DNA of 64,000 nucleotides, taken from contig JAKOGI010003109.1 of the NCBI GenBank assembly GCA_029747015.1, positions 1 through 64,000 on the forward strand, given 5' to 3'. The stretch is from Carnegiea gigantea. Taxonomy: Eukaryota; Streptophyta; Magnoliopsida; Caryophyllales; Cactaceae. The translations under genes were made by a program, and so were the position numbers. Every line of letters starts with the position of its first letter. Position 1 is the stretch's first letter. Below, piece after piece: positions 24,925 to 36,068 of this stretch. The notes below the pieces were generated by a model. It was not told where the DNA came from. It saw nothing but the letters and a program-made list of their open reading frames with translations, and searched no databases.

Positions 24925-25960
24925 GTGGGAATAGAAGCAGCATCATTCTGAACATATGAACTAGGGGCAGCATCATTTTGGATAGATGGTGATGCTATAG
25001 AGAAAGGAATAGATGCAATTATGGTATGTGTAGGAGTAGTATTGTCGCGGGTAAGAGGATCCATAGTGGACTAAAGTATATCATCCTTGGGAGACACTGT
25101 AATGGTAGGGAAGAGCCTTGTATCTGACTATTAGTTTTTTATGGAGGATTGCTTGTAAGGCAGGATATGCTCAAAGAATTTTAGATCTCTACTGTAAATA
25201 CTTTATGAGAATCTAGATCATATAGCTTACAGGCCTTCTGACTTTGTGGATATCCACTGAAGATACATTTTATGGCCTTAGCACCAAACTTATTTGTTTG
25301 GTTTAAGTCCAATGCATAACAAAAAGATGCAATGACTCTAAGCCTAGTCAAATCAGGATAGCATTGAAATAGTTTCTCATATGCTCCCTAGAATTTAAAA
25401 GGCAAATTTGAATGAATCCTCATTGCTCTAGCTGTCTAAATAAGATGCTTGTGTTTCCTCTTAACTCGACCATTTTGTTGGGGAGTTTTCGGAACACTTT
25501 TCTGGTGTTCAATATCATATCTTCTAAATAGGTTTGAACAAAAATCTTGAAAAAACTCAGTCCCATTATCACTTCTAATGTATTAAATCTTTCCTTGGAA
25601 ATGATTTTGGGCATATGCAATGAAATTCTAGATATATGTGGGTGTTTGCATCTTATTTTGCTTTAAATACACCCAACATATCTGGTACAATCATCTACTA
25701 TAGTAAAGAAATAGGTTACTGCAGTCATGTCTGAGATTATAAGGGCCCCATAAATCCATGTGGATTAGTTTAAAAGTTGCAATTGCCATAGAAGTACTCA
25801 AAGTGAAATGAGCTCTATGAAATTTTACCGGAACACAAGCCTCACATGTAACATCTCCTTTATTCAAAAACATATCAATACATGGAATATGAGATAGTTT
25901 GGACATAGATCCATGTCCTAATCTAGCGTGCCAAAGAAAATAATGTGCAGTGCAACTCAT
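24925..25960 (-). pseudogene. Copia GAG-pre-integrase and integrase, broken
   Basis: Part of the pol of the outer Copia (14688-27942). The minus strand shows the GAG-pre-integrase HARLGH segment, the integrase zinc-binding CEACV, and the integrase core start KLIHMDLWGPY at 25960-25691. Weaker fragments follow (RFNTLEVI, NKMVELRGN), where the RSDNG and NGxxER motifs have decayed. Stops and frameshifts are frequent. The coding is cut at 24914/24915 by the Gypsy insertion and resumes at 16626. Confidence 0.8.
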
Positions 25961-26073
25961 ACTGATGCCTAAAAACTAGAAAGCATTGTTATCAATATAA
26001 GATACATGGGAAACAGAATTAGAAGCTTGAATGTCTTGAGTGCGTCCAGCTTATAGAGACCACCTACCTGATA

Positions 26074-26478
26074 TCACTCAGCTACATTGCCTTTAGTAAT
26101 AGGGTCATGTAATAAGAATCCATTAGATGTGAAGTAAGTAATCAGTTTTGTATGATTGAGGATTTTGCTTACTGATAGTAAACTATGCTTAAAATTTGGA
26201 ACATATAGAACATCCCTGAGCATTATGTCATTAGTGGGTTTCACATTGCCAATGCAAGTAACTACTTTAGTGATCCCATCAGGACCTACCATAACTGGTC
26301 TATTTGTTTTTCTCATAGAAGAAAATATCTGAGCATATAGTGTTATATGATTAGATGCACCAATATCTATGATCCAACTCACAGAATTAATCATGATATT
26401 ATTTGATGAAGGTGCTATAAAAGATGAGCCAACAAAAGCATTACCTGCAAAAGAGTTATTCATTTGCTCATTAGCCAC
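26074..26478 (-). pseudogene. Copia protease segment
   Basis: A minus-strand frame with SWIIDIGASNHIT, where the catalytic Asp-Ser-Gly has become Asp-Ile-Gly, followed by VLYVPNFKHSLLSVSK, the usual second protease motif. The active-site change would probably impair the enzyme. Confidence 0.8.
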
Positions 26479-26499
26479 TGTTGAATGAGTTTGCTAAGC

Positions 26500-27546
26500 C
26501 TTCAAAACCTCATGATAGACAGCAATGATCATGGCAGGGTTAACATTGGTTGAATGACCTTTCGCATGATCTTCAATGGGGTGTAAAGGGCTATCAACTA
26601 CATTAGGCTCATGCATATCCTGTGTGGACACTTGAGCTACCATTTTTGTCCTATATTTCTGCTTGTACCATTTAGGATACCCATGTAACTTAAAACATTG
26701 ATCTGTTATTTATCCTTTTATCTTGCAATGGGTACAAAACTTGTCATTGTTATCATCCTTCCCCCTTTGAAAGTCCTTCTTACCAGAATTATATGGCTGT
26801 TTTTGGGCAACATATGCATCTGCTTCATACTTGGCATTCATGGCGTGTGTAACTTGTCATTGTTTTTCAACTTCTTGAACAAAGTAATAAGCCCTATTTA
26901 GGGTTGGTAAGGGTTCCATGGCTAGTATCTGATTTCTAAGAACACCGTGGCTGGGATTGAGACCCATCATGAACTAAATAAGTTTGTTTTTAGCATCTCT
27001 TTCTTACAATTTGTTGCCAAGACTACATTTACAGTTTTCCATAACACCATACGTGCATTGAGGTAGTCCATTAAGATCTTGGAGCTCATCCCAGACCTTT
27101 TTCACCTTAGAGAAATAAACTGATACATGTTCATTATCTTACATCATCAGAGTTAAATCGCAACGCAACTGGTATATGATTGGGCCATTTGGCTCACCAA
27201 ATGGCTCAGCTAATTCATCCTAAAGTCCTTTAGTAGATTTAGCATATATAAAACGTTATGATATTTCAGGTGTCAATGAGTTTAGGAGCCAGCATCATAC
27301 CATGTAATCACAGGTGAGCCAGTTTTGCAAATTAGCTGAATCCTCACCAGGTTTAGGTAGGTTTCCATCAATGAATCCTAACTTGAGTTTGGCACCTAAA
27401 CCCATACGAGCTGCATTGCTTTAGTTTATGTAATTGCTTCCATTAAACAACTTGTTGGTTAAAACCATTCCACGATGATTTGAATTCAAGAGATAGTAAG
27501 GATTCCTCACTGTTTTATTACTCTGGAACTCATCACCACTTACCAT
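26500..27546 (-). pseudogene. Copia gag, broken
   Basis: The start codon candidate is at 27544-27546, about 200 bases after the primer site. The minus-strand reading contains a UBN2-type gag (NPYYLLNSNHRGMVLTNKLF, LGFIDGNLPKP, VKKVWDELQDLNGLP) and a knuckle FCTHCKIKG*ITDQCF in which a stop replaces one residue. Stops occur at several tryptophan or glutamine positions. Confidence 0.78.
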
Positions 27547-27761
27547 TTTGATGATTGATTTGAGAAAGAAACAAGAACTCAATCCTGGATCTGAGTATTA
27601 CCAGCTAGATTGATTGAAGAACAATTCAACCAATCGAATCGAAAGAATGTGTGTTTGAATGATTAAGCTAGATCTGTTGACGAATCAAATCAACTAATTG
27701 AAGAAGAAGAATCAAATCAAAAAATTGATCCAAGATTCTAAACCTAAATGCTCTAATACCA

Positions 27762-27942
27762 TGCAGAAACTAGAGAGAGAGAGAGAGAGAGAATTTAGAG
27801 AGATGGACAGAGGAATGATGCTCTGTATCGTATATGGTCAAAGGCAAATAATAGTATACATGCGTCGCCTATTTATACACTAATCTTTAACTAACTTCTA
27901 ACAAAATGTGTAAATATTAGAAAATATCTATCAATCTCTACA
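27762..27942 (-). repeat. 5' LTR of the split Copia
   Basis: The plus strand begins TGCAGAAACTAGAGAG and ends CTCTACA. It pairs with 14688-14881, with a shorter (GA)n run at 27775-27792. Confidence 0.9.
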
Positions 27943-28202
27943 TCCAAACATTTTATTAAATTGTTTCTTAAACAAGGTTTGGATTCATTAAAAAAAAAAA
28001 CACAGTGTTTGGAAAAATTAGTTGTTTTTCATAGAAATGTGACATAAAAAGTAAGTTTTGAAGAACGTAACTGCCAAAACTACTTAATCTTATGTAAAAC
28101 TAGTGTCATACGCTAGGGATGCAAAGGCTCTAGTCAATTTTTGTTTTAATTTTATTAACATAAATAAGCAATAAAAATATATCAATTTCAAAAGTAGTAA
28201 AA

Positions 28203-28365
28203 ATTCTATAACAACAAAATCATAATGACTTCCAATGTAGATCTGGCTTTTGTAAGGTCTGAGGAGGTCCAAGTGTATGCAACATTACCTTTACAAACAT
28301 CGCTGTCCACATAAAGACATATTCCAAGAGACCAACATAATTTTTTATTTTTTGGGACAGACACC
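28203..28365 (-). mobile_element. Au-like SINE, degenerate
   Basis: The minus strand reads GGTCTCTTGGAATATGTCT, then GGTAATGTTGCATACACTTGG, CCTCCTCAGACC, and ends TTTTGTTGTTATAG. This follows the order of Au-type SINEs (GGTTCGAGTCTTGGAAACAGCCTC..., GGTAAGGCTGCGTACA, ...CCCAGACCC, TTG tail). Because it lies just 3' of an RTE LINE on the same strand, and Au SINEs share (TTG)n tails with RTE LINEs, it might instead be the LINE tail. Confidence 0.5.
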
Positions 28366-28559
28366 AGGTAATATAAAAACAAGTACTTAAAACAATATAA
28401 AATCATAAAAACAACATTGAAGAGGTAGGTGCTATAGCTTACACAATCAGAGATGAAATAATAATAACTCTGATGACATGAGGATACTACTAGCATACCA
28501 AAAATATACAACAAGTCCATTCATATGCTAAAGAAATGCATAAAGCTAGATACCTCTGG

Positions 28560-29470
28560 TACACAACCTTAATCTTAGATCTCCACATACTTCTATCTTA
28601 CGCCATATTCTCTGTTACCAATAAAGAGTTTAAATTATGTTTAGTCACCTCATTTCATCTTTCTAACGCCGTCCTTTGCATCTTTTATATTTCGGAAGGT
28701 TAATCATCTCAATTGTTCTCACATGTGCGTCCACACTCCTCACCTTCACGCGACCAAACCATCTAACTCTAGAGTCTCTCATCATATCATCTATGGGTGC
28801 CACTTTTACTTTATTTTTAATCATCTCATTCCTAATCCTGTCCAATCTCGTATGACTATATATCAATCAATTCATCCTCATCTCTGCTACCATCAACATC
28901 TGAACTTAGGTCCTTTTTATTGGGCAACATTCAGAGTTATACAACAACACTAGTCTAACCATCGTACGATAAATGTTGCCTTTTAATCCTACTAGAATCC
29001 TCTTATCTCACAGTCCTGAAACATTCTTCCATTTTGTTATTCTACTTTTATACAGTGGTTAATATTTTGGCCAATATCCCTTTTCTCTTGAATTATCGAG
29101 CCTAAATATTTAAAGTTAGCTTCTCAACTCTTAGTATTGTTATGCTTCTCCTCCATTGAAACTACACCTTAAGTGTTCAATTTTGGATCTCTTTATTTTA
29201 AAAGCACTGGACTTAAGGGTATGTCTCAATCACTCTAACATATGATTAATTCCATCCTTGTTCTCACCAATAAGAACAACATAATCTGCAAATAGCATCC
29301 ACCATGATATCTCATCTGGGATCCCTTCAGTGAGTTAATCCATGACAGCAGCAAAAGGGAATGGGTTTAAAGCTAATCCCTGATGTAGTCCTATATCAAC
29401 TGAAAAGTCACTTAGGTCTCCTCCATAGGTCCTAAAATTTGGTTAAACTCTCTCATAAATATCTCAATAG
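28560..29470 (-). pseudogene. RTE-type LINE reverse transcriptase, 3' fragment
   Basis: The minus-strand reading, with stops and shifts, gives GLHQGLALNPFLFAAVMD, then WMLFADYVVLIGENKDG, corresponding to the FADD catalytic block with the second Asp changed to Tyr, then FKIKRSKIEHL. It ends with a clear run at 28866-28663: HTRLDRIRNEMIKNKVKVAP and DSRVRWFGRVKVRSVDAHVR, diagnostic of plant RTE LINE C-termini. The endonuclease and the 5' half of the reverse transcriptase are absent, as is usual after 5'-truncated insertion. Confidence 0.82.
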
Positions 29471-29885
29471 CACGAATATTCTATAACAGCAAAATTATTG
29501 TTTGTTTTCTTTTTCCTTTCAGATCACTTCATATTGCTTTTGTTTCACATCATAATTATTATTTTAGCATTTTTTCCTAAAACTTGTAACATGTGAGGTT
29601 TTTTTTTTAAAATTTAACTTTGATAAATAATATGTTAATATTCTAATCTCTAACAAATAAATTTTTGTTATTGTATTAGCTAAAATAATAAGTAAATTGG
29701 CTAGTAAATAAAGTTCAATTAGAGTAATACTTATCACCGGTGAGGATGACACTATTAGTCCTCCCAAGAGAAAGAGAGTAAAAATTAGTAATTTAAGTTT
29801 TTATTCATTGCTAGAGTTCAATACATAATTCATTCAAGATTTGTTTTTGATCAAATTCTTAGGAATCAATTAAATAACTATGTCA
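29471..29885. other. No recognisable gene
   Basis: AT-rich sequence between the LINE remnant and the TRIM. Its last bases (TGTCA, 29881-29885) are the left target duplication of the TRIM. Confidence 0.4.
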
Positions 29886-30418
29886 TGTTGGAGTATGAGA
29901 GTGGATATTATCCGACATTGATAAAATTCAAAGAATATGATAGTGGGTGTTGTCCCATATTAATGAAATTAAAGGGCTTGAGCATGTATATAAGCTTGTG
30001 GGTTACTCCACCCATTGCCAATTGATTTTGGGTTGGAACCTCATTTGAGCTTGTATACATGAATCGTTTATTGAAAACCCAATTGATACAAAAAATTTAA
30101 CATGATATCAGAGCGGGTTGCTCGATTTTGATTTGCCACCGTTCCCATTTAATTAAAATTGTGTGTATGTGTTGGGCCTCGTTAGTAGCCTACACATGAG
30201 GAGGCATGTTGGAGTATGAAAGTGGGTATTGTCCCACATTGATAAAATTCAAAACATATGATAATGAGTATTGTCTCACATTGATGAAATTAAAAGGATT
30301 GAGCATGTATATAAGCTTATGATTCCACCCATTGCCAATTGCTTTTGGGTTGGAACCTCATTTGAACCTATATACATAACTCATTTATTGAAAGCCTAAT
30401 TGATATAAAAATTTGGCA
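29886..30418 (+). mobile_element. TRIM (terminal-repeat retrotransposon in miniature)
   Basis: Two direct repeats, 29886-30102 (217 bp) and 30207-30418 (212 bp), start TGTTGGAGTATGA and end ...ACA/GCA. Between them are only 104 bp: a primer site TGATATCAGAGC (30103-30114, one base from the tRNA-Met consensus) and a short purine stretch (GAGGAGG) before the right LTR. The target duplication TGTCA is perfect (29881-29885 and 30419-30423). There is no coding capacity. The LTRs lack the 5S-rRNA-like core of Cassandra, so it is another TRIM family. Confidence 0.93.
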
Positions 30419-30423
30419 TGTCA

Positions 30424-30669
30424 TTATTTCTTGAACAAATATCTCTTTAGATAGGTAGTTTGAATGCCCACTACCTATAAAGTTGTTAAAAGACTTAGTG
30501 CTATATTATTGTTCACTTGCTTCAGCAAATAATTATCATGATAAGGAGTAAATGTTTATCTCCATGCTATTTAAATGATACTGGATTACATAGGTCTCTG
30601 TTTCGCTATGCCAAGAACATATCTAGGGGTACCTAGTAGGTAGATAAGGGATTATAGGAATATTCTTGA
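30424..30669. other. No recognisable gene
   Basis: Short interval between the TRIM and the next Copia LTR. GGTACCTAGTAGGTAGATA at 30638-30656 resembles GGTACTAGGTAGATGG beyond the other end of that Copia (43237 on), but they do not sit at the insertion boundaries. Confidence 0.35.
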
Positions 30670-30815
30670 TGGTAGTCGAATGAGATTTTCCTAGTCAAAT
30701 GATACTTACCCAAGTCAAATTTATTTGCTTTCCCCATAGCGAATTATTTACTTTACTTGGTTAATAGCTTTGCCACATCACCTTCCTAAGATGTAACTTT
30801 GCTGTTTGTATATAA
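30670..30815 (+). repeat. Left Copia LTR, first part
   Basis: Begins TGGTAGTCGAATGAG and parallels 42989-43130. It breaks off at TATATAA, where the Harbinger element starts; the last TAA (30813-30815) is the target duplication. Confidence 0.88.
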
Positions 30816-31125
30816 AAGCATCACCAACAGCTAGCTTGCGTGAGGAGAGAGGAGAGAGGCACGCCGCAAGGCTCCTCGGTACCTTGCCTCGGTGAGCCAC
30901 TACGTGGCACAAGGCGCCCTGACCCTTTCTTTTTTGGTCACCCCCCCAACTACATCGTTTTGGGGGGCTTAACTACTTTTTTTTTTTTTAACTGCGCATT
31001 AACTCGTGAAAAAGAATAGGCAAAAGTTAGGGATTTTCCTAGCAATTGAGTCTTTGGGTAGGGAGACGTTGGCCTAACGTCTCTCTGCCCAGCAAAATTT
31101 TTTTTATTTTGCGTGGATTTTTGGA

Positions 31126-31133
31126 TATAAATT
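31126..31133 (+). promoter_or_regulatory. Candidate Harbinger promoter
   Basis: TATAAATT lies 310 bp inside the left end of the Harbinger element, followed by a CT-rich leader and a possible intron donor region. An inverted repeat (GGGTAGGGAGACGTT, then AACGTCTCTCTGCCC) lies just upstream at 31056-31091. Confidence 0.4.
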
Positions 31134-32216
31134 GGTGAATTTCTCTTCAATCATCTCACACAAAATTCGCTCATTCTCTCATCCTATTCAGAAAATTTGT
31201 ATTTTTGTTTTGCATCTATATTGAGTTATTTTATCAAAGAAGTGAAACAATTGGTAAGAATTTCTATTTTTATTTCCCTTCAATTCCTAATTTTGTATAT
31301 TAAAGTTGAGATTTTATTTTACTAACTTTGTTATTTTGTATTTGTAGAAATTTTTTGGCGTTGTATTTTATCAAGGAACAAGTGAAGAAAATTGTGAATA
31401 GCAATTTGTTTTGCAATTTGTTGAAAAATATTGTTATGTGGTTGTTGATATGTTAAATTTTATAACGATTATATGTTTTTACTATAGCAGGGACGATTAA
31501 ACTGTTCGAATGTGTTGGTAGAATATTTGTAGTCATGTTCATGAAATTACACATATTGTAAGGTAATTATCAAATTGTGCGTAGGAATTTAACTTTCTAA
31601 TTTATTGGAAAATATTATTATGCAGCAGTTTATATGGTAAATGTTAAAAGGATTATATGTTATTAATATAGTAGCTATAAAATGATAAATGTAGTAGGTA
31701 GAATAACTGAAACGATTAAAAGTTGTGATTATATATTATGAGATTATGAATATGATTATGTGTTTCGGGAAACATTATTAGAATATGTTTGTAAATATGA
31801 CATTATTAAAATTAATCATTATTATGTTCGTGGTATACTTTTAGGCATGTTCATGAAATTACGCATATTATAATGTGAATGACTATGACAATGAAAATGA
31901 ATTTGTTACTTCATAAAATGAATGTTTTATTTTTGAAGTACATGTTATGAAAATAAATATGTAAATGAGTATGATAAATAAAATGAATCACTTACTTTAT
32001 AACATAAATATTTTCCTTTTTTACTATATGTTACTAAAGTGGCCATGCTACTTATTAAAATGAAATTAGGCATTTTAGTAGATATTACTAATTTGAAATA
32101 TATTAATGAAAATGTTGCTTATTAAAGTGAACATAAGATTATGTGCTTATATGTTAATATGATTTGGTTTGTGAAGCTTAATTTGAATACAAACATATGT
32201 TTATATCAGTATATGT

Positions 32217-33275
32217 TGTTGGCCCAATTTGGCTAGTTAAGCCACCCTAGAGATGAGTAAATAAGGTAAGATCAAAGTCACAAAATAATAGAAATAAAAT
32301 GTGAAAAATGTAAATGTAGATAAAACACACAATTTATAGAGATTCGGCCACGGTTAGTCCTCTACCCACAGGCGCCCCTCGCCGATGGGATTTGGAACCT
32401 CTTTCTTTTATTAAGTCGGTCGATTGCGCACGATTCACCAATCGTACAACCTACTAGTTGACCCTACAACTATAGGTGTCCCAACGTACGAACTGCTCCC
32501 CAACCGTACTTGAGTAGTCGGTCCTCCGACTAATCAACCCAACTCAATACAAAGAAAATAACAATTATAAAATACACTTCTTTGGTAGAGAACAAAATAA
32601 ATATGCCAATGTAAGTTCAAACTCTTCTCAAATTCCTTATCTTGATTTGCAAGTGCAACTCTCTTTCTTCTTGTTTGCTTGTGCTCTCTCCTGTTGTATA
32701 GCTCTTCATTCAGCTCTATATTTATAGCCAATCTTGAAGGAGCTTTTGCAAATTAGCCGTTGGACTTTTCTTAAAATCAGCTTCAGTTCAAGGCCTTGAA
32801 TTTCAGTTCGGGGTCCTTGAAAAATTTCCATTTTCAGCTTCCAATGTTTAGTATCTACTTTTGCTGATTCTGTTTTGGCTGAGAATATTTTGGCTAAGAA
32901 TCTTCCAGAGCCATTCATAATTTGCAGCATAGTCTTTCAAAATATTCTATCACAAGATATTATCATATTAAAGTAAATCTTTGACATTGATAAATACAGC
33001 TCCACAATCTTATATTCAAATTTGAATAACACAATATAATATCTTAAAGATAACATGTTCAAATTTGAATATTAAACAATCTCACAGATATTGTCACACA
33101 TAATATAAAATCAATCATGTCAATATCTACTTTTAATTATAACACATTTAAACAACAGAAATACTTGTGTACGTCCAAATATAATATAATAAACATACTA
33201 ATGGACCAAGTACTCCTTTTTGTCTTTCATCAAAACATATTTATAAAATGTATTGTAAACTTGAGGAAGTTAATA
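32217..33275 (-). repeat. 3' LTR of the gag-only element
   Basis: Pairs with 35006-36068 over its whole length, including a GC-rich block (CCCACAGGCGCCCCTCGCC). Terminal CA is mutated to TA. Confidence 0.9.
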
Positions 33276-34086
33276 GTCTCCCCCTTTTTGATGAAAGACA
33301 AAACCCAATAAAAACACATCAATATAGTTTTGAATGTTACACCATGAATCCTTTGCCAAATACTTTTCTCTCTTTTTGTATTTCATCAAATGATAGCACA
33401 AGAGGAGAGAGAAAAATCGAAGCATAAAAATTATGATAAATACATATAGCTCCCCCTTAGCAAATCAATGGTACAATATGATGCTCCCCCTCAATATAAG
33501 GGTTTAAACACTAACATTTTGATCAATAATATATCCTAACATGCATGCATTGACTTGATATTCTTATTGCAGGGGATCAACATGTTAATATAACAATTCT
33601 CCCCCCTTCTAGAGTAAATTAAGATAATCAAAAAGTCATCAAATAACATAACTCTCCCATATAGAAGGAAATAATATCATTTATGTGAGTGCTAGGGAGC
33701 ATAGCATTATAGACAGATAGGCTGAGAACATAGACAATATATCATTTATGCATAAAGATAATTACATGAGATAACAGCATAAGTTGTAACGTAATATTAA
33801 CCATGCAAAGATAATACCACCTTCCATTTGATAAGAATTCAAATTTTGATTTCTATTCATGTTATTGAAATTTAAAAAAATCCAATCCTTGATTTAATCA
33901 CACCAAAATTTCCAGCTTATGCCTACAGTTCAAGGCCTTCAACTGTATTTCAGGGCCTTGAAATCTGAGTAATGACAAAACAAATGAACTTACCTTATTT
34001 TTATTTTTAGCAAATCATAACTTACCATATGCCTTTGCGAAGCTCCAATGTTTCCTTATCCACTTAAATTTTCAAGAGGATCAAAT

Positions 34087-34947
34087 GCTATTGAAAATTC
34101 ACTATTAGTACATAAATAAGAAATCAATAATATCACACGAACATATGCATTCTTTTTTGATTTCTTCAAGAATAAAGTTGCTTGACCAAAATCTTGATAC
34201 CCTTTTCTTCTTAGATTCAAAATTGTTAGAAGTAAGAAAAATTAATGAGGTAAAATTTTTCTTTCCCTCAATCTTGACACATTTTCTTGACTTAACACCA
34301 TAATCAAGAATTTTGGAAAGTTGAAAATTTGGTGTGGTATTTAAATCATAAAAAATGTGACAACTTGGAGAAATACTATTATTTGAAAATTCAATTATGG
34401 ATGTTACATTATCCTTACCGCTTTGAGGAATAGATGAAGCATTATTTTTCTCACCATTTTCAAGAAATTCCTCAATCTGGGCATGCTTGACATGATTATG
34501 TATAAACTGTTGAATTGGATCATTATTTTCATGTTCTTGCTCTTTATGTGGTTAGTGATCTTCAACTTACTTAACAGTTCCATCCATGATTATTTCATTC
34601 TGCGCCATAAATTCGCTTAGTACCACATTTTGATTAGTACCATATAAATTATAAAGAGTCTCCTAAATTTCCTTGGCACTATCACAATGTGATATAAACT
34701 CATAAATATCAACAGTAAGAGCACAAAATAAAATGTTTATAGCTTTAAAATTTATGGATATCCGCTTATAATCATCTTTAGCATGTTCATCTTCCAATTT
34801 CTCAATAATCATTGGATCTTTGACTATGATCTCCCAAAGATCGAGGCCCTTGTACTTGATATAACGTTTCATTGTTTTCTGCCACAAAAAACAATTAGTA
34901 TCATTAAAAAGCGGAGGGCAATCAGTGTCAAAATCATAACTAGCCAT
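34087..34947 (-). pseudogene. Copia-type gag, N-terminal part
   Basis: The minus-strand frame starts MASYDFDTDCPPLFNDTNCF 59 bases after the 5' LTR and runs through WQKTMKRYIKYKGLDLWEII and FKAINILFCALTVDIYEFI to a stop at 34663-34665. That stop (TAG in AKEI*ETL) replaces the tryptophan found in relatives. Reading on gives further gag-like, Glu/Lys-rich sequence with more stops. The PPLFNGTNY...W and KAIN(I/L)LxCAL pattern is that of SIRE/Maximus-type Copia gag. A complete gag with a zinc knuckle is not present. Confidence 0.75.
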
Positions 34948-35005
34948 GGGATCGAACTATTAGACGGTAAAGTCTTTAAAAAATAGTACTAGCACTGATA
35001 CTAAT

Positions 35006-36068
35006 TGTTGGTCCAATTTAACTAGTTAAATCACCCTAGAGAGGAGTAAATAAGGTGAAGATCAAAGTCACAAAATAATAGAAATAGAAATGTGAAAAAT
35101 GTAAATGTGGACAAAACACACAATTTATAGAGGTTCGGTCATGCCTAGTCCTCTACCCACAGGCGCCCCTCGCCGATGGGATTTTGAACCTCTTTCTTTT
35201 ATTAAGTCTGTCGATTGCACACGATTCACCAATTGTACAACCTAATAGTTGACCCTAGAACTATAAGTGTCCCAATGTGCGCGTTGCTCCCCAATCGTAC
35301 CTGAGTAGTTGGCCCTCCGATTAATCAACCCAACCCAATATAAAGAAAAATAATAATTATAAGATACACTTCTTTGGTGGAGAACAAAATAAATTTGCCA
35401 ATGTAAGTTCAAACTCTTCTCAAATTCCTCATCTTGATTTACAAGTGCAACTCTCTTTCTTCTTCTTTGCTTGTTCTCTCTCTTGTTGTATAGCTCTTTA
35501 TTTAGCTCTATATTTATAGCCAATCTTGAAGGAGCTCTTGCAAACTAGTCGTTGGACTTTTCTTAAAATCAGCTTCAGTTCAAGGCCTTGAATGTCAGTT
35601 CAGGGTCCTTGAAAATTTTTCATTTTTAGCTTCCAATGTTTAGTACCTATTTTTGCTGATTCTGTTTTGGTTAAGAATATTTTGGCTAAGAATCTTCTAG
35701 AACCATTCATAATTTGTAGCATAGTCTTCCAAAATATTCTATCACAAGGTATTATCATATTAAGAACAAATATTTGACGTTGATAAATATAGTTCCACAA
35801 TCCTATATTCAAATTTGAATAACACAATATAATATCATAAAGATAACATGTTCAAATTTGAATATTAATCAATCTCACAGATATTGTCACACATAATATA
35901 AAATCAATCATGTCAATATCTACTTATAATTATAACACATTTAAACAATAGAAATACTTATGTACATCTAAATATAATATAATAAACAGGCTAATAGACC
36001 AAGTACTCCTTTTTATCTTTCATCAAAATATATTCATAAAGCGCATTGTAAGCTTAAGGAAGTTAACA
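35006..36068 (-). repeat. 5' LTR of the gag-only element
   Basis: Partner of 32217-33275; keeps TG and CA ends. The open frames inside both LTRs (for example 35523-35242) are parallel copies of the same LTR sequence, not genes. Confidence 0.9.

Larger units (their letters stand above)
14688..27942 (-). mobile_element. Ty1/Copia retrotransposon, split by a nested Gypsy element
   Basis: Short LTRs at 14688-14881 (3') and 27762-27942 (5') frame a minus-strand gag-pol. The primer site beside the 5' LTR reads TGGTATTAGAGC on the minus strand (27750-27761), one base from the initiator tRNA-Met consensus. The polypurine tract is the complement of 14882-14894. Flanks are TTCAA (14683-14687) and TCCAA (27943-27947), a 5-bp duplication with one change. 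Gag, protease and integrase lie right of the insert at 16632-24914; reverse transcriptase and RNase H lie left. Without the insert the element is about 5 kb. Confidence 0.92.
32217..36068 (-). mobile_element. Non-autonomous LTR retrotransposon with gag remnant only (Copia-like)
   Basis: LTRs 32217-33275 and 35006-36068 (about 1.06 kb) share TGTTGG starts and GTTAACA/GTTAATA ends. The target duplication TATGT is perfect (32212-32216 and 36069-36073). A minus-strand polypurine tract (complement of CTCCCCCTTTTT at 33278) and a primer-site-like TAGTATCAGTGC beside the right LTR fix the minus orientation. The 1.7-kb interior holds only the N-terminal part of a gag. No protease, integrase or reverse transcriptase is visible. 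Confidence 0.92.
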
